Shown here: piece by piece, positions 18,801 to 25,357 of the stretch
Layout: the number at the start of each line of letters is the position of its first letter
Position numbering within the stretch: position 1 is the first letter of the stretch
Program-made: the position numbers and the translations under genes
Assembly: GCA_964432875.1 (NCBI GenBank)
Contig: CAYSPJ010000003.1
Location: 1-64,000 of the forward strand
DNA: 64,000 bases
Direction of reading: 5' to 3'
Origin: JACJYE01 sp964432875
GTDB lineage: Bacteria > Bacteroidota > Bacteroidia > Chitinophagales > Saprospiraceae
Notes under the pieces: generated by a model
Told to the model about the DNA's origin: nothing
What the model saw: the letters and a program-made list of their open reading frames with translations, nothing else
The model's database searches: none

Positions 18801-20001
18801 TGGGGGGGATAGTATCTTTAACCGTGATGATTTGAGGGCGTAGAGATGCGTTGCCGCACAAGTCCCGCGCCATCCAGGTGCGGTTGATTTTGAAGCTATG
18901 CGGGCAATTTACATCCTCGTCAAATATCACATCCGAAAAAGTCAGGTTGATGGGCCCGCCGCAATTATCCATGGTATCCAGCACCGTGCCGGTTATCATC
19001 AAGTCCAGCAGATCGGCATCACAGGAAATGGTCAAATCTTCAGGTTCATTGAAGGTGGGCCCGCGCAGGTCGCGCACCTGTACGATGTGGACGGACTGGG
19101 TCAGGTTGCCACAGGAATCAGAAACTGCCCAGGTACGGCGCAAGTCGAAAGCGCGATCGGGGCAAGTAGTAGCGATCGCAATCGTATCCTGAGTGTAAGA
19201 CGGCATCAGGCCCGGTGTGCAGCCATCCATAGCGCTGACCATGCCCGGCGGGTTATTCATCAGATAGACATCCAGCGTATCACAACTTGCCTGGATGGTG
19301 TCAGGCGGCAAACCCAGGAGCACGGGCGGGTTGATATCGGTAGTGATAAACATCGTTTCGTAAACACCGGTATTACCGCAGTCGTCTGCATAATTAAAAG
19401 CGACGAAGAGGGTGTCGCAAGCTTGGTTGAAAGCCATGGGCAAGGGTGCCGCCAGGCCGATAAAAACGGGCTGGCTACAGTCGGTGATACTAGAGTTTAG
19501 GGTGAGCTGGATGTTGGTGGCCCAGGTAGCATACCCTCCGCTTTGGGCACTTTCACAAGACATGATGGTATCCAGCACGCCGACATTGCCAAAGGTAGGC
19601 GCCTGGGTATCCGGCAGCACGATGATGACTTGCGTATCGCGGGTTATGTTCCCATCAGAGTCCATCGCTTGCCAGATGCGGAGGATCGTATCCCCCATAC
19701 AAGGATCGATTGACAAAGGGTCTGGCGTATCGGTGGGGAAGACCTTGGGCAGCATGCCATCCTCCAGGTCATCTACCGCCAGGCTGTCCTTGGGAGGGAT
19801 AGAGCAGATATCGCTCACGGTTGTGTCATTGGGCACGTTGAGGATATCCGGTGGGGTTATCCGCCGTTCGGCGGCAGGGGTTGTTTTAGGGCCATTCAAT
19901 GGGCCATTGTGTTCGCTTTTCGCCTGCAACGGTTGCAAGCCAGTAAAAAGAGCCAGAAAAGCAGTGGCCAGGAGTAGTTGGATAAGTAATAGTCTGTTCA
20001 T
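12868..20001 (-). CDS. Giant multidomain adhesin with T9SS type B C-terminal domain
   Basis: From the ATG at 20001 (MNRLLLIQLLL; a start 9 codons earlier is possible) the product is 2377 residues with a signal peptide. Domains in order: about eight HYR-like repeats (roughly 40-1150; motifs DNCG, DSCGN, IPP), nine Ig-like repeats of about 86 residues (about 1160-1935; CEGxxLxL...YxWxGP), three PKD/glycoprotein-like repeats beginning with AGxDQxxC (about 1937, 2027, 2114), a cadherin-like DDVAAIEF..INDEVPP module (about 2197-2285) and the gliding-motility C-terminal domain (last 90 residues: ITPNGDGINDTF, NRWGDEVY, TYFYIV). Two HYR units carry homologous inserts (see separate entries). It should be exported by T9SS and shown on the surface, acting in adhesion or gliding. 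First gene of the operon with PorP/SprF, OmpA and radical SAM proteins. Confidence 0.93.
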   Translation of the reverse strand: MNRLLLIQLLLATAFLALFTGLQPLQAKSEHNGPLNGPKTTPAAERRITPPDILNVPNDTTVSDICSIPPKDSLAVDDLEDGMLPKVFPTDTPDPLSIDPCMGDTILRIWQAMDSDGNITRDTQVIIVLPDTQAPTFGNVGVLDTIMSCESAQSGGYATWATNIQLTLNSSITDCSQPVFIGLAAPLPMAFNQACDTLFVAFNYADDCGNTGVYETMFITTDINPPVLLGLPPDTIQASCDTLDVYLMNNPPGMVSAMDGCTPGLMPSYTQDTIAIATTCPDRAFDLRRTWAVSDSCGNLTQSVHIVQVRDLRGPTFNEPEDLTISCDADLLDLMITGTVLDTMDNCGGPINLTFSDVIFDEDVNCPHSFKINRTWMARDLCGNASLRPQIITVKDTIPPTFLVPADTTVNCGLENDFMVTGVPTMLMDNCDASLAYQEQPVETIIPGNCPNNFTIQRAWVVEDSCGNRTTQIQTITVIDTIAPMISAAAADRIITCMAGTNITQEFFNWINSNGNAVATDACTLTEDLEWRRYKAGTDTLVSMPGLMCPAAGDTILMQAVDFVVLDLCGNSDTTRAVFIVIDNSPPIINECPQDVVVETDPSVCEATFVLQPPLVEEECAADIIMESISLSAVLTAGPGQAGTTPVDPVELSFTVSNPLPINTAGDATLSISLINADAEGATEFFTIFGEDGIALGRTGRGPVQCSNADTTFTIPAAKINTWALDGIITIRLEPNIPPALSGSFAINNICLPNSQVEANLSFNVRDFAQLRYQYKVNNGPAVSVQPFGPTTVVLPLGENTIMYYVSDCAGNLDSCVYKVRVEDREPPILACPTDISVGLDPGTCSAMVTLPFPNGVTDNCGVAEVFEATMPLDTADAWLVFREDPNLNDYLPDAKTYTFQGVAANAVGPVDLTLDLRGDFSTTGAFVRVFGDSGSLLGNTPIGTANCNVPGQAIFSIPADTFNIWAADGEVTFVIEPNPILVPPGVPGHGINPCNPAAVSTDGDVDSVSYIFAMLSYREITPFYFAQGATDIPYTQMSLPSINPTHEFNVGETQVSYVIEDQHGNLDTCTYSVFVIDNEPPTALCQATIVEINPSGLEVDTVSVMEFDAGSFDNCGIDTMYLTPNTFTCEQAGTTVNATLTVIDGSGNVSTCTRPIRIEAEGPSPTFSPGICGGDTLYLFANPPIAQGGVVYTYRWFNPNGLLVSTQQNPIIPNVSAADAGAYVLQITGLTGCIAQEVVNVTITNLPLTPSINTSQNVCSENDIVLNASIALNNAAYRWYEGLPPGNLLATTNTPQLVIPAPHQPGPRQYYMTIEANGCISEPSLPITVTATNRPIAIINNSPEITLCEGEPITLGTFVTGVTYAWSGPSGFASSSQFPTVISQSTLANAGVYQLVVTQNGCSSLPANLVVNMLPKPAQPALTVESGSICEGQTLALKAMPSGAATYHWVRPNLNEFTTTTNLFLLPNATDIYEGPWYVYTRQFGCRSDNSNTVNVIINEVPNAMASADPPAVCQNTSLQLFAAPGIPGATYQWTGPNNYTSVAQNPVINNISLAGQGNYRVRITTTQGCTDTAVVAVTVLPSARIDAVSNTAPACLYGPTNIALQATIFPPDNGSYTYQWSGPGTYSSIDAVAIIPNATAANNGNYQLVVFTGDGCRSAPASTLVNAQNAPPMPPVPTLSTATQPPFCSGDALTLSIPPYSASGVIYNWVTPAGPTATNMPTLTLPNLSPDDSGPYRLFVTANGCNSDTSFMLPVTVNAIPQAIALSNSPVCEGTPLQLTASAPTGAAYQWTGPFTSSLPSPTVSAADPVLHSGVYTLLVTVNGCTSAPSSTSVIVNEMPNTPLASNSGPVCISDLGAALALSVAPGSATSGATYTWYGNGDSLGMTQSLNFLLSDFANFPDGDYSFWVEASLNNCYSDPSLPTLATISAIPPDTAFAGIDQEVCIGQILQLTASTPDLSQGQWAFISQDTINVNILEPNSPSATVEGLPGGGPYAFTWSLSRGACTDFSVDTVLVSINLPEPAYAGPDQLLCFGDTIRLAALPAQQGNGEWVQSQVQSDFNIFIDDELNPATTVSGPGVGPGNVYVFTWKIWSECGVEEDDVFITVSDNNPFAGMDQLVCNDDAIAQLLAKEPAEGSTGSWSSPDGALLFSNRDDIATGLSNLRVGDNIIVWTLDNGFCGESSRDTMIINYQRNPLAVDDVAAIEFAIETTVNVLINDEVPPNSFIQIISGPMHGMARVISDSSFSYQPGINYIGEDRLIYEVCSDGCECDQAEVILRVGEDAQCLPPNIITPNGDGINDTFTIPCLLNEGDYPNSQVSIFNRWGDEVYRSGIPYRNTWDGTYNGEDLPADTYFYIVNLGDGQPPMSGYLLIQR
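16975..17365 (-). other. Inserted beta-sandwich-like domain, copy 2, inside the next HYR unit
   Basis: About 130 residues (roughly 879-1008) split the HYR repeat that starts ACPTDISVGLDPGTC and resumes with MSLPSINPTHEFNVGETQVSY. Landmarks match copy 1 in order: AFVRVFGDSGSLLGNT, a Cys, FSIPADTFNIWAADGEVTF, VIEPNP. The order of landmarks suggests a jelly-roll sugar- or calcium-binding module; I cannot name a family. Confidence 0.65.
17740..18120 (-). other. Inserted beta-sandwich-like domain, copy 1, inside an HYR unit of the adhesin
   Basis: About 125 residues (roughly 627-753 of the protein) interrupt an HYR repeat between its N-terminal half (CPQDVVVETDPSVCEATF) and its C-terminal half (LPLGENTIMYYVSDCAGN). 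Key landmarks are FFTIFGEDGIALGRT, then a Cys, then FTIPAAKINTWALDGIITI and RLEPN. Copy 2 in the next HYR repeat aligns with it. Confidence 0.65.
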
Positions 20002-20414
20002 GTTACAATCATTTTGGGATTCCTTCATAGCCGATCAGGGCGGCCTATTGGCAGAACGAATCGGGGGCCAAACTTTGATGAATGAAAGCAATGGGGAAAA
20101 TCGTGGGCGCGCTTAAAGCGGCAAGCCTGCCGGACGGCGCTCTGGAGCAATTCATGGGATACATACTCTAAATCGGTTTTGGTTGTGTAATTTTCTCAAA
20201 GTATTCCGCTTACTTCCCCTCAGCACCAGGCATAGGGGCAAGGTTTAAAAAATGGATTGCAAAATATTAAAATCCAGTTGATTGCACCTCAAAATTTGCG
20301 GCAAAAAAGTCAAACTACCCGTTTTAGGCCAATTTGGGCTTCTTCGGATAGTGGTACGTAAGGGAGCGCTCAAGGTTTCACCTGGGCGAAAAAAACTTTT
20401 GCGCAGGCTACAGC
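20002..20414. other. Intergenic region upstream of the adhesin operon
   Basis: No gene seen in these 413 bases. On the minus strand around 20255-20300 there is a TTTTG and, about 21 bases on, a TAATATTTTG, close to but not exactly the Bacteroidota promoter form; if used it would give a leader of about 250 bases before the adhesin start. Nothing else stands out. Confidence 0.35.
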
Positions 20415-20618
20415 CTATTCCTCCTCATCGCTCTGCGGGCCTTCTCCCTCGGCTCGCCCGCGGAGTTTTTTATCCTCGATGTTTTCATCCAGGAATTCAT
20501 TGAGCTTGTCAATCTCGAAATTAGTGATGATCTCGCCGAATTCGTTGATGCGGATATTGAAGCCCTTGAGGTCTTTGTGCACTTCGGGCTTTCCTAGTTT
20601 GGGTTTTTTCTTGGGCAT
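20415..20618 (-). CDS. Small conserved Bacteroidota protein of unknown function
   Basis: The start at 20618 (MPKKKPKLGKPEVHKDLKGF) gives 67 residues; an in-frame ATG 12 codons earlier lacks family character. The core KGFNIRINEFGEIITNFEIDKLNEFLDENIEDKKL is a pattern I recall from short hypothetical proteins found widely in Bacteroidota (DLxGFxIxIxxFG...xxxINKLNEFLNxxVxDKKL). A basic N-terminus and an acidic C-terminal tail are visible; no signal peptide or membrane span, so it should be cytoplasmic. It is 81 bases downstream of gltX on the same strand and may share its transcript. Function unknown. Confidence 0.75.
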   Translation of the reverse strand: MPKKKPKLGKPEVHKDLKGFNIRINEFGEIITNFEIDKLNEFLDENIEDKKLRGRAEGEGPQSDEEE

Positions 20619-20699
20619 AATAAAACCTTCTTGGTTGATGCGGGTTGGGGGCAAGAGCGCTCCAATATCCCACCAGTAGCAGCTTGCCCCGCCATCCCG

Positions 20700-22445
20700 C
20701 TATTGTTGTACTAGTTGGTCAAATAACGCAAAAGACTGGGCCAGCCGTGCCAGGGATTCTTCCTTCCCCAGCAGCTCCATCATTTCAAATAGGGCAGGCC
20801 CCTGCATGATGCCGGCTACGGCGATGCGCAGCATGGGCAGCACTTCGCCGTGTTTCAGCCCCTGGCTATCGATAAAGTTTTCCACTTGTTCTTTGATGGC
20901 CTCCGCATTGAACTCAGGCTGAGCTTCCAGTGCCTGTGCCAGGGCTTCAAACTGCGCACGTCGGCTGCTTTCCCAGCGCTTCAGGATTGTCTTTTCATCA
21001 TAAACCCGGGGCCGCTCAAAGAAAAAGTAGCCATTATCCCAAAATTCCGGCAAGACCGCTGCTCGCTCACGCATCAGCTCGATAAAGCCAAGCAGGAACT
21101 CCTGGCCCGGCTCATGCCCGTGCGATTGGATAATGGGCCGCACTTGTTCTGCCAGATAATTGCCCGCTGCCTTCATGATGTATTGCTGGTTGAACCACCG
21201 GGCTTTGCCGATATCGAAACGGGCACCGGATTTGCCGATTTTCTCCACGGAGAAAGCGGCGATGAGCTCTTCCAGGGTAAACATCTCCTGTTCGCCGCCC
21301 GGGCTCCAGCCCTGCAATGCCATGAAATTGAGGCCCGCTTCCGGAAGGAAGCCATACTCGCGAAAACCGACAAAAGAATCCTCGGGCCCTTTGCCATGCC
21401 AAGATAGCGGGAAAACGGGGAAGCCAAGCCGGTCGCCATCGCGTTTGCTTAGCTTGCCGAAGAGGGAATCCTTTAAGAAGGCCTTGAGCTGGGCTTTTTC
21501 CGCTTCGTCTTTGTCCTTTTCCTTCAGATTCGCCGCGATATTGGCCTTGTCCTGGAATATTTGCAGCGTAAACTGCTCAGCCTTTGGGCGATAGCTCTCT
21601 GGCAGCTCAGCGTGTTTTTTAAAGAACTCCTCGGTCAGGCGGCTGGCCAAGGCCGGGCTGCTATCTTTGGTGAGGAAACTCTCTGGGGCTGGCTTCAGGA
21701 TGAGGGGGAGGTGGGCGAAGGCAGGCATGCTATCCTCCCAGCCGAAAGCTCGATATAACAATACATGATGCGCGGTGCTTGATAGCCATTCTTCACCCCG
21801 GATGACGTGGGTGATCTCCATTAGGTGGTCATCCACGATATTGGCCAGGTGGTAGGTGGGCATGCCATCGGCCTTCATCAGCACCTTGTCGTCCAATTCA
21901 TCAGCTTGGAAGCGGACTTCGCCCCGGATGAGGTCTTGGACAACTACCTCCTCGACGGGGGGCACTTTGAGGCGGATGACGTAGGGCATGCCGCTGGCCA
22001 GGCGGCGAGCGGTTTCTTCCGCCGGAAGGGCCAAGCTGTTGTTCAACTGCTGGCGCACTGCTGCGCTATATTTAAAAGTGGGGTTGTTGTGCCGTTCGGC
22101 TTCCAGCTCTTCCGGGGTATCAAAAGCATAGTAAGCATTGCCGTTGCTGATCAGCATCTGCGTGTGCTGCTCATAGTGCTGCTTGCGCTCCGATTGCCGG
22201 TAGGGGCCATAGTTGCCACCAAAGCCGGGGCCTTCGTCGGGCAGCAAGCCAAACCAGCGCAGAGATTCGATGATGTACTCTTCTGCTCCCGGCACATAGC
22301 GCGCCTGATCAGTATCTTCAATGCGGAGCACAAAGTCGCCGCCGTGTTTCTTGGCCAATAAATAGTTGTACAAAGCGGTGCGGATTCCTCCAATGTGGAG
22401 GGCCCCGGTGGGGCTCGGAGCAAAGCGCAATCTCATTTTTTTCAT
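20700..22445 (-). CDS. gltX: Glutamyl-tRNA synthetase with large insert before the KMSKS loop
   Basis: The start at 22445 (MKKMRLRFAPSPTGAL) places the class I HIGH motif (PSPTGALHIGG) at the N-terminus; a more upstream ATG at 22496 adds 17 non-family residues. The KMSKS equivalent is KLSKRDGDRLGFPVFPL. It charges tRNA-Glu in the cytoplasm. The 581-residue length exceeds the usual 470-510 because about 77 residues, mostly charged and helical, separate LPLILKP from GKLSKRDGD, normally adjacent. I believe comparable inserts exist in other Bacteroidota GltX, but cannot check. A TACCTTTG -7 element at 22682-22689 (minus) may be its promoter with a leader of about 240 bases. Confidence 0.96.
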   Translation of the reverse strand: MKKMRLRFAPSPTGALHIGGIRTALYNYLLAKKHGGDFVLRIEDTDQARYVPGAEEYIIESLRWFGLLPDEGPGFGGNYGPYRQSERKQHYEQHTQMLISNGNAYYAFDTPEELEAERHNNPTFKYSAAVRQQLNNSLALPAEETARRLASGMPYVIRLKVPPVEEVVVQDLIRGEVRFQADELDDKVLMKADGMPTYHLANIVDDHLMEITHVIRGEEWLSSTAHHVLLYRAFGWEDSMPAFAHLPLILKPAPESFLTKDSSPALASRLTEEFFKKHAELPESYRPKAEQFTLQIFQDKANIAANLKEKDKDEAEKAQLKAFLKDSLFGKLSKRDGDRLGFPVFPLSWHGKGPEDSFVGFREYGFLPEAGLNFMALQGWSPGGEQEMFTLEELIAAFSVEKIGKSGARFDIGKARWFNQQYIMKAAGNYLAEQVRPIIQSHGHEPGQEFLLGFIELMRERAAVLPEFWDNGYFFFERPRVYDEKTILKRWESSRRAQFEALAQALEAQPEFNAEAIKEQVENFIDSQGLKHGEVLPMLRIAVAGIMQGPALFEMMELLGKEESLARLAQSFALFDQLVQQ

Positions 22446-22805
22446 GCAGTGAAATTTGGTGCCTAATTCAAGTTTTTCTGGGCGGCAAGCCGGCAAAAAA
22501 AAACTTTGACCAGCCCATTTGCCGCAGATTTTACACGAATTGAAATTTTTTTTAAAAAAAACAAGTTTTTTAGCAGCAAAAGCGTTAGCTAATGCGTTGA
22601 TAACTAAAACAAATCAGCCCTTGCCACGCGGAAAGCCCTTTTGAGCTTACCAACAAAACAAAAACGCCGTCTGCTGGAATGCAAAGGTACGTATTTTTAA
22701 CGTGCTTGCCAGCATGAATGCAAGTGTAGCATTACCCTGTTTTGAACCAACAGGGGCTGAAGTCGCCTTAATTTTTTTATCCATGAACATAAATTCAAAA
22801 GAGCT
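22446..22805. promoter_or_regulatory. Divergent intergenic region between gltX and the deacetylase gene
   Basis: 360 bases, AT-rich in 22540-22610 with A- and T-tracts. The minus-strand -7 candidate TACCTTTG is at 22682-22689, with CTG instead of TTG at the 20-bp -33 position. No gene or structured RNA recognised. Confidence 0.4.
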
Positions 22806-23456
22806 ATGTATTTAGTCAAAACGCCTCAATTTATCCAAAACCTGTTCCCCAATTACACTTGGCGGATCCCATCATCAGAGAAGGTGGTCTATCTTACTTT
22901 TGACGACGGCCCCATCCCCGAAGTAACGCCTTGGGTGCTCGAACAGTTGGAACAATACGATGCCCATGCCACTTTCTTCTGCGTAGGAGACAATATCAAG
23001 AAACATCCCGAGGTTTTCGAGCAGGTGTTGCAGCACGGCCATGCAGTGGGCAATCACACCTTCAACCACCTCAATGGTTGGATGACGGAGAACATCCCCT
23101 ACTTTCACAATGTGCGCCATTGCGCTACCTTGGCCCATTCGGTGCTTTTCCGCCCGCCTTATGGCAAGCTGAAGCCGAAGCAGGCACAGTTCCTCCAGCG
23201 CCACTACCGCATTGTGATGTGGGACGTGCTCAGCGGCGATTTTGACCCCAAGTTGTCGCCAGAACAATGCCTGGCCAATGTCGTCAATAATGTGGAGCCT
23301 GGCTCCATCGTCGTCTTCCATGACAGCCTCAAGGCCGAGGATAAGCTGCGTTATGTGCTTCCCCGTGTACTGGAGCATTTCGCCAATGAAGGCTATTTCT
23401 TCGGCAAACTCAATGAGGAAGAACTGGTAGGCGATCGCGTGCTGGTCAGTGCCTGA
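22806..23456 (+). CDS. Polysaccharide deacetylase (NodB domain)
   Basis: The 216-residue protein holds the five NodB homology motifs: TFDDGP (about residue 37, catalytic and metal Asp), the GNHTFNH metal-binding His pair (about 81-87), RPPYG (about 117), MWDVLSGDFD (about 139) and VVFHDS (about 175). CE4 family members remove N-acetyl groups from peptidoglycan, chitin oligomers or exopolysaccharide using Zn or Co. No signal peptide or membrane segment is visible, so it acts inside the cell or is exported by an unrecognised route; the start could also lie upstream, but the region before 22806 offers none. A good terminator follows at 23531-23567. Confidence 0.93.
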   Translation: MYLVKTPQFIQNLFPNYTWRIPSSEKVVYLTFDDGPIPEVTPWVLEQLEQYDAHATFFCVGDNIKKHPEVFEQVLQHGHAVGNHTFNHLNGWMTENIPYFHNVRHCATLAHSVLFRPPYGKLKPKQAQFLQRHYRIVMWDVLSGDFDPKLSPEQCLANVVNNVEPGSIVVFHDSLKAEDKLRYVLPRVLEHFANEGYFFGKLNEEELVGDRVLVSA

Positions 23457-23530
23457 TGCGATAGGATGCTTACCAGCTTAGGAGCTGGCCTGCCGCCAAA
23501 GCTGTTATTTCTGCAATGTTTGATATACCG

Positions 23531-23567
23531 AAAACCGCTGTCGCCCATGTGGCGTAGCGGTTTTTTT
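23531..23567 (+). terminator. Intrinsic terminator after the deacetylase gene
   Basis: Stem AAAACCGCT-G-TCGCC / GGCG-T-AGCGGTTTT around CCATGT, followed by seven T residues. It sits 75 bases after the deacetylase stop. Confidence 0.88.
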
Positions 23568-23711
23568 ATGTATGGCTTGTTGCGATGGGGGCACTAGCCT
23601 ATAGAGAGGAATCCTTTTCCGGAACATAATGCGGCTGAGGGTGCTAAGCTCCCCTTTTTAGCTTAGGAAAAGCAGGGGAGGAAAAGCTACCCCTCGATAC
23701 GGAACTTAGGC

Positions 23712-23719
23712 TATCTTTG
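23712..23719 (+). promoter_or_regulatory. -7 promoter element of the tocopherol-cyclase-like gene
   Basis: TATCTTTG, a full match to the Bacteroidota -7 consensus, 24 bases before the ATG at 23743. No TTG at the expected -33 position. Confidence 0.5.
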
Positions 23720-23742
23720 CCAATCTGAACACATAAGATACT

Positions 23743-24732
23743 ATGCAGCACCTACTCAACCGATGGCGCGCCCTCTGGCATCCCGACCGCTACCATGGCT
23801 GGGGGCGGCGTCAGAGCTACTTTGAAGGCTGGTACTTCAAAATAGTGGACCCTACCGAACAGTATGCCTTTGCCATCATCCCCGGCATATCGATGGGCAG
23901 CAATGGTGAGCAGCATGCTTTCATCCAGTTGTTGGATGGCAAGCGGTGCAAGGCGGACTATTACGAATTTCCAGTGGGTAGCTTTGCTCCCGCCAATGAC
24001 CGGTTTGAGGTAAGGCTGGGTGATAATCAGTTCTCCAGGGAAAACCTGGCCTTGGAGTTGCCACAATTGCAGGGCAGCCTGCGCCTGCAGGGCATTACCC
24101 CCTGGCCCAAGATGCTGGGCGCGCCGGGTATCATGGGCTGGTATTCCTTCGTGCCTTTCATGGAGTGCTATCACGGGGTGGTGAGCCTCAACCACCGCCT
24201 GGAAGGCGAGCTGATGGCTTACGGCCAGCCCGTCAACTTCAGCGGAGGCAAGGGCTATATCGAGAAAGACTGGGGGCATTCCTTTCCTTCTTCCTGGATT
24301 TGGCTGCAAAGCAACCACTTCGATAGCGAACAGCCCATCTCCCTGATGGCTTCGGTGGCTAATATACCTTGGGTTGGCAGCCACTTCATCGGCTACATCG
24401 TCGGCTTTCTGCTGGATGGCAAACTCTACCGCTTCGCCACTTATACCGGGGCCCATATGCAGGCCCGCCTGGGCGAAAAGGAGGTCTTCCTCTCGTTCAA
24501 AGACCGCCGCAACCGCCTGGAGATTATCGGACACAAGATCGGTGGCAGCGGCGAGCTGTCCTCTCCTATTGGCGGCAACATGGTAGGCAAGGTGAACGAA
24601 AGCCTGCAAGCAACCATAGAGGTGAAACTTTTTGAGGGCGATGCGTTGTTGTATGAGGGTACGGGCAGAAATGCCGGCCTGGAAGTGGCTGGGCCCGTGG
24701 AGGAACTCCTCACGGCAGATTGGCGCCGCTAA
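23743..24732 (+). CDS. Tocopherol cyclase-family (DUF2804-like lipocalin-type) protein
   Basis: The 329-residue protein starts close to the family signature (YHGWGRRQSYFEGWYFKIVDPT region, residues about 19-40) and keeps the KGYIEKDWGHSFPSSWIWLQSNHF block (about 169-192) that is diagnostic of the tocopherol-cyclase-like superfamily, a two-part lipocalin-like fold. Only the plant and cyanobacterial branch makes tocopherols; the partner prenyl- and methyltransferases are absent here, so another hydrophobic substrate or a structural role is more likely. It has its own -7 element and may be cotranscribed with the DUF1232 gene 28 bases downstream. Confidence 0.88.
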   Translation: MQHLLNRWRALWHPDRYHGWGRRQSYFEGWYFKIVDPTEQYAFAIIPGISMGSNGEQHAFIQLLDGKRCKADYYEFPVGSFAPANDRFEVRLGDNQFSRENLALELPQLQGSLRLQGITPWPKMLGAPGIMGWYSFVPFMECYHGVVSLNHRLEGELMAYGQPVNFSGGKGYIEKDWGHSFPSSWIWLQSNHFDSEQPISLMASVANIPWVGSHFIGYIVGFLLDGKLYRFATYTGAHMQARLGEKEVFLSFKDRRNRLEIIGHKIGGSGELSSPIGGNMVGKVNESLQATIEVKLFEGDALLYEGTGRNAGLEVAGPVEELLTADWRR

Positions 24733-24760
24733 TTATTATTTTAGGTCAATGAACTAAGCT

Positions 24761-25153
24761 ATGTCAGAGAAAAAATCTTTCCGCAAATACATCAACGAGT
24801 TTTCCGCCAACGGTTTCTGGCAGAAGCTACAGCGATATGCACGGCAAGCCGGCTTGAAGGTCGTGTATGCCGCTTTGCTGCTTTTCTATGCTTACCGCCG
24901 TAAAGAAACCCCGGCCTGGGCCAAAAATATCGCCCTTGGGGCCTTGGGCTACTTCCTCTCCCCCTTCGACGCCCTGCCCGACTTGACGCCCATCATCGGC
25001 TACACCGACGATATCGGGGTGCTGTGCTTCGGCCTGGTCGCCATCGCTGGCCATGTCAACGAGGAGGTTAGGGCTAATGCCCGCCAGCAGCTCACCCGTT
25101 GGTTTGGCCAATATGATGAAAAGGAATTGCTGGAGGTGGACCAGCAGTTGTAA
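24761..25153 (+). CDS. DUF1232 (YkvA-like) membrane protein
   Basis: The 130-residue protein has the DUF1232 core, WAKNIALGALGYFLSPFDALPDLTP followed by GYTDDIGVLC (about residues 48-85), a short hydrophobic region with the conserved SPxDxxPDxxP turn. Members are small membrane-associated proteins of unknown activity. It lies between the tocopherol-cyclase-like gene and an M24 peptidase gene, all on the plus strand. No functional link among them is known to me. Confidence 0.88.
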   Translation: MSEKKSFRKYINEFSANGFWQKLQRYARQAGLKVVYAALLLFYAYRRKETPAWAKNIALGALGYFLSPFDALPDLTPIIGYTDDIGVLCFGLVAIAGHVNEEVRANARQQLTRWFGQYDEKELLEVDQQL

Positions 25154-25357
25154 GCAGGCGGGGATTGGCCGCTATAATCTTTTCTAGCGCTGAGCAGGAG
25201 ATGAGATGGATGAGGAGTCCCCCCTTTGGCCCTGTTCCTATGCTAGAATCATTCCAAATTTCCGTCACTTTTTCCCGCTGGCCTTCTTTGGTTGGGCATT
25301 TTTTTGCAACCTTGGCTCGACTTTTATTTGGAACAAGCTCAAAATAAGACTGCCGCC

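Noticed and set aside
23743..24732. A vitamin E (tocopherol) pathway
   Set aside because: Only the cyclase-like fold is present; none of the aromatic prenyltransferase or methyltransferase partners is seen.
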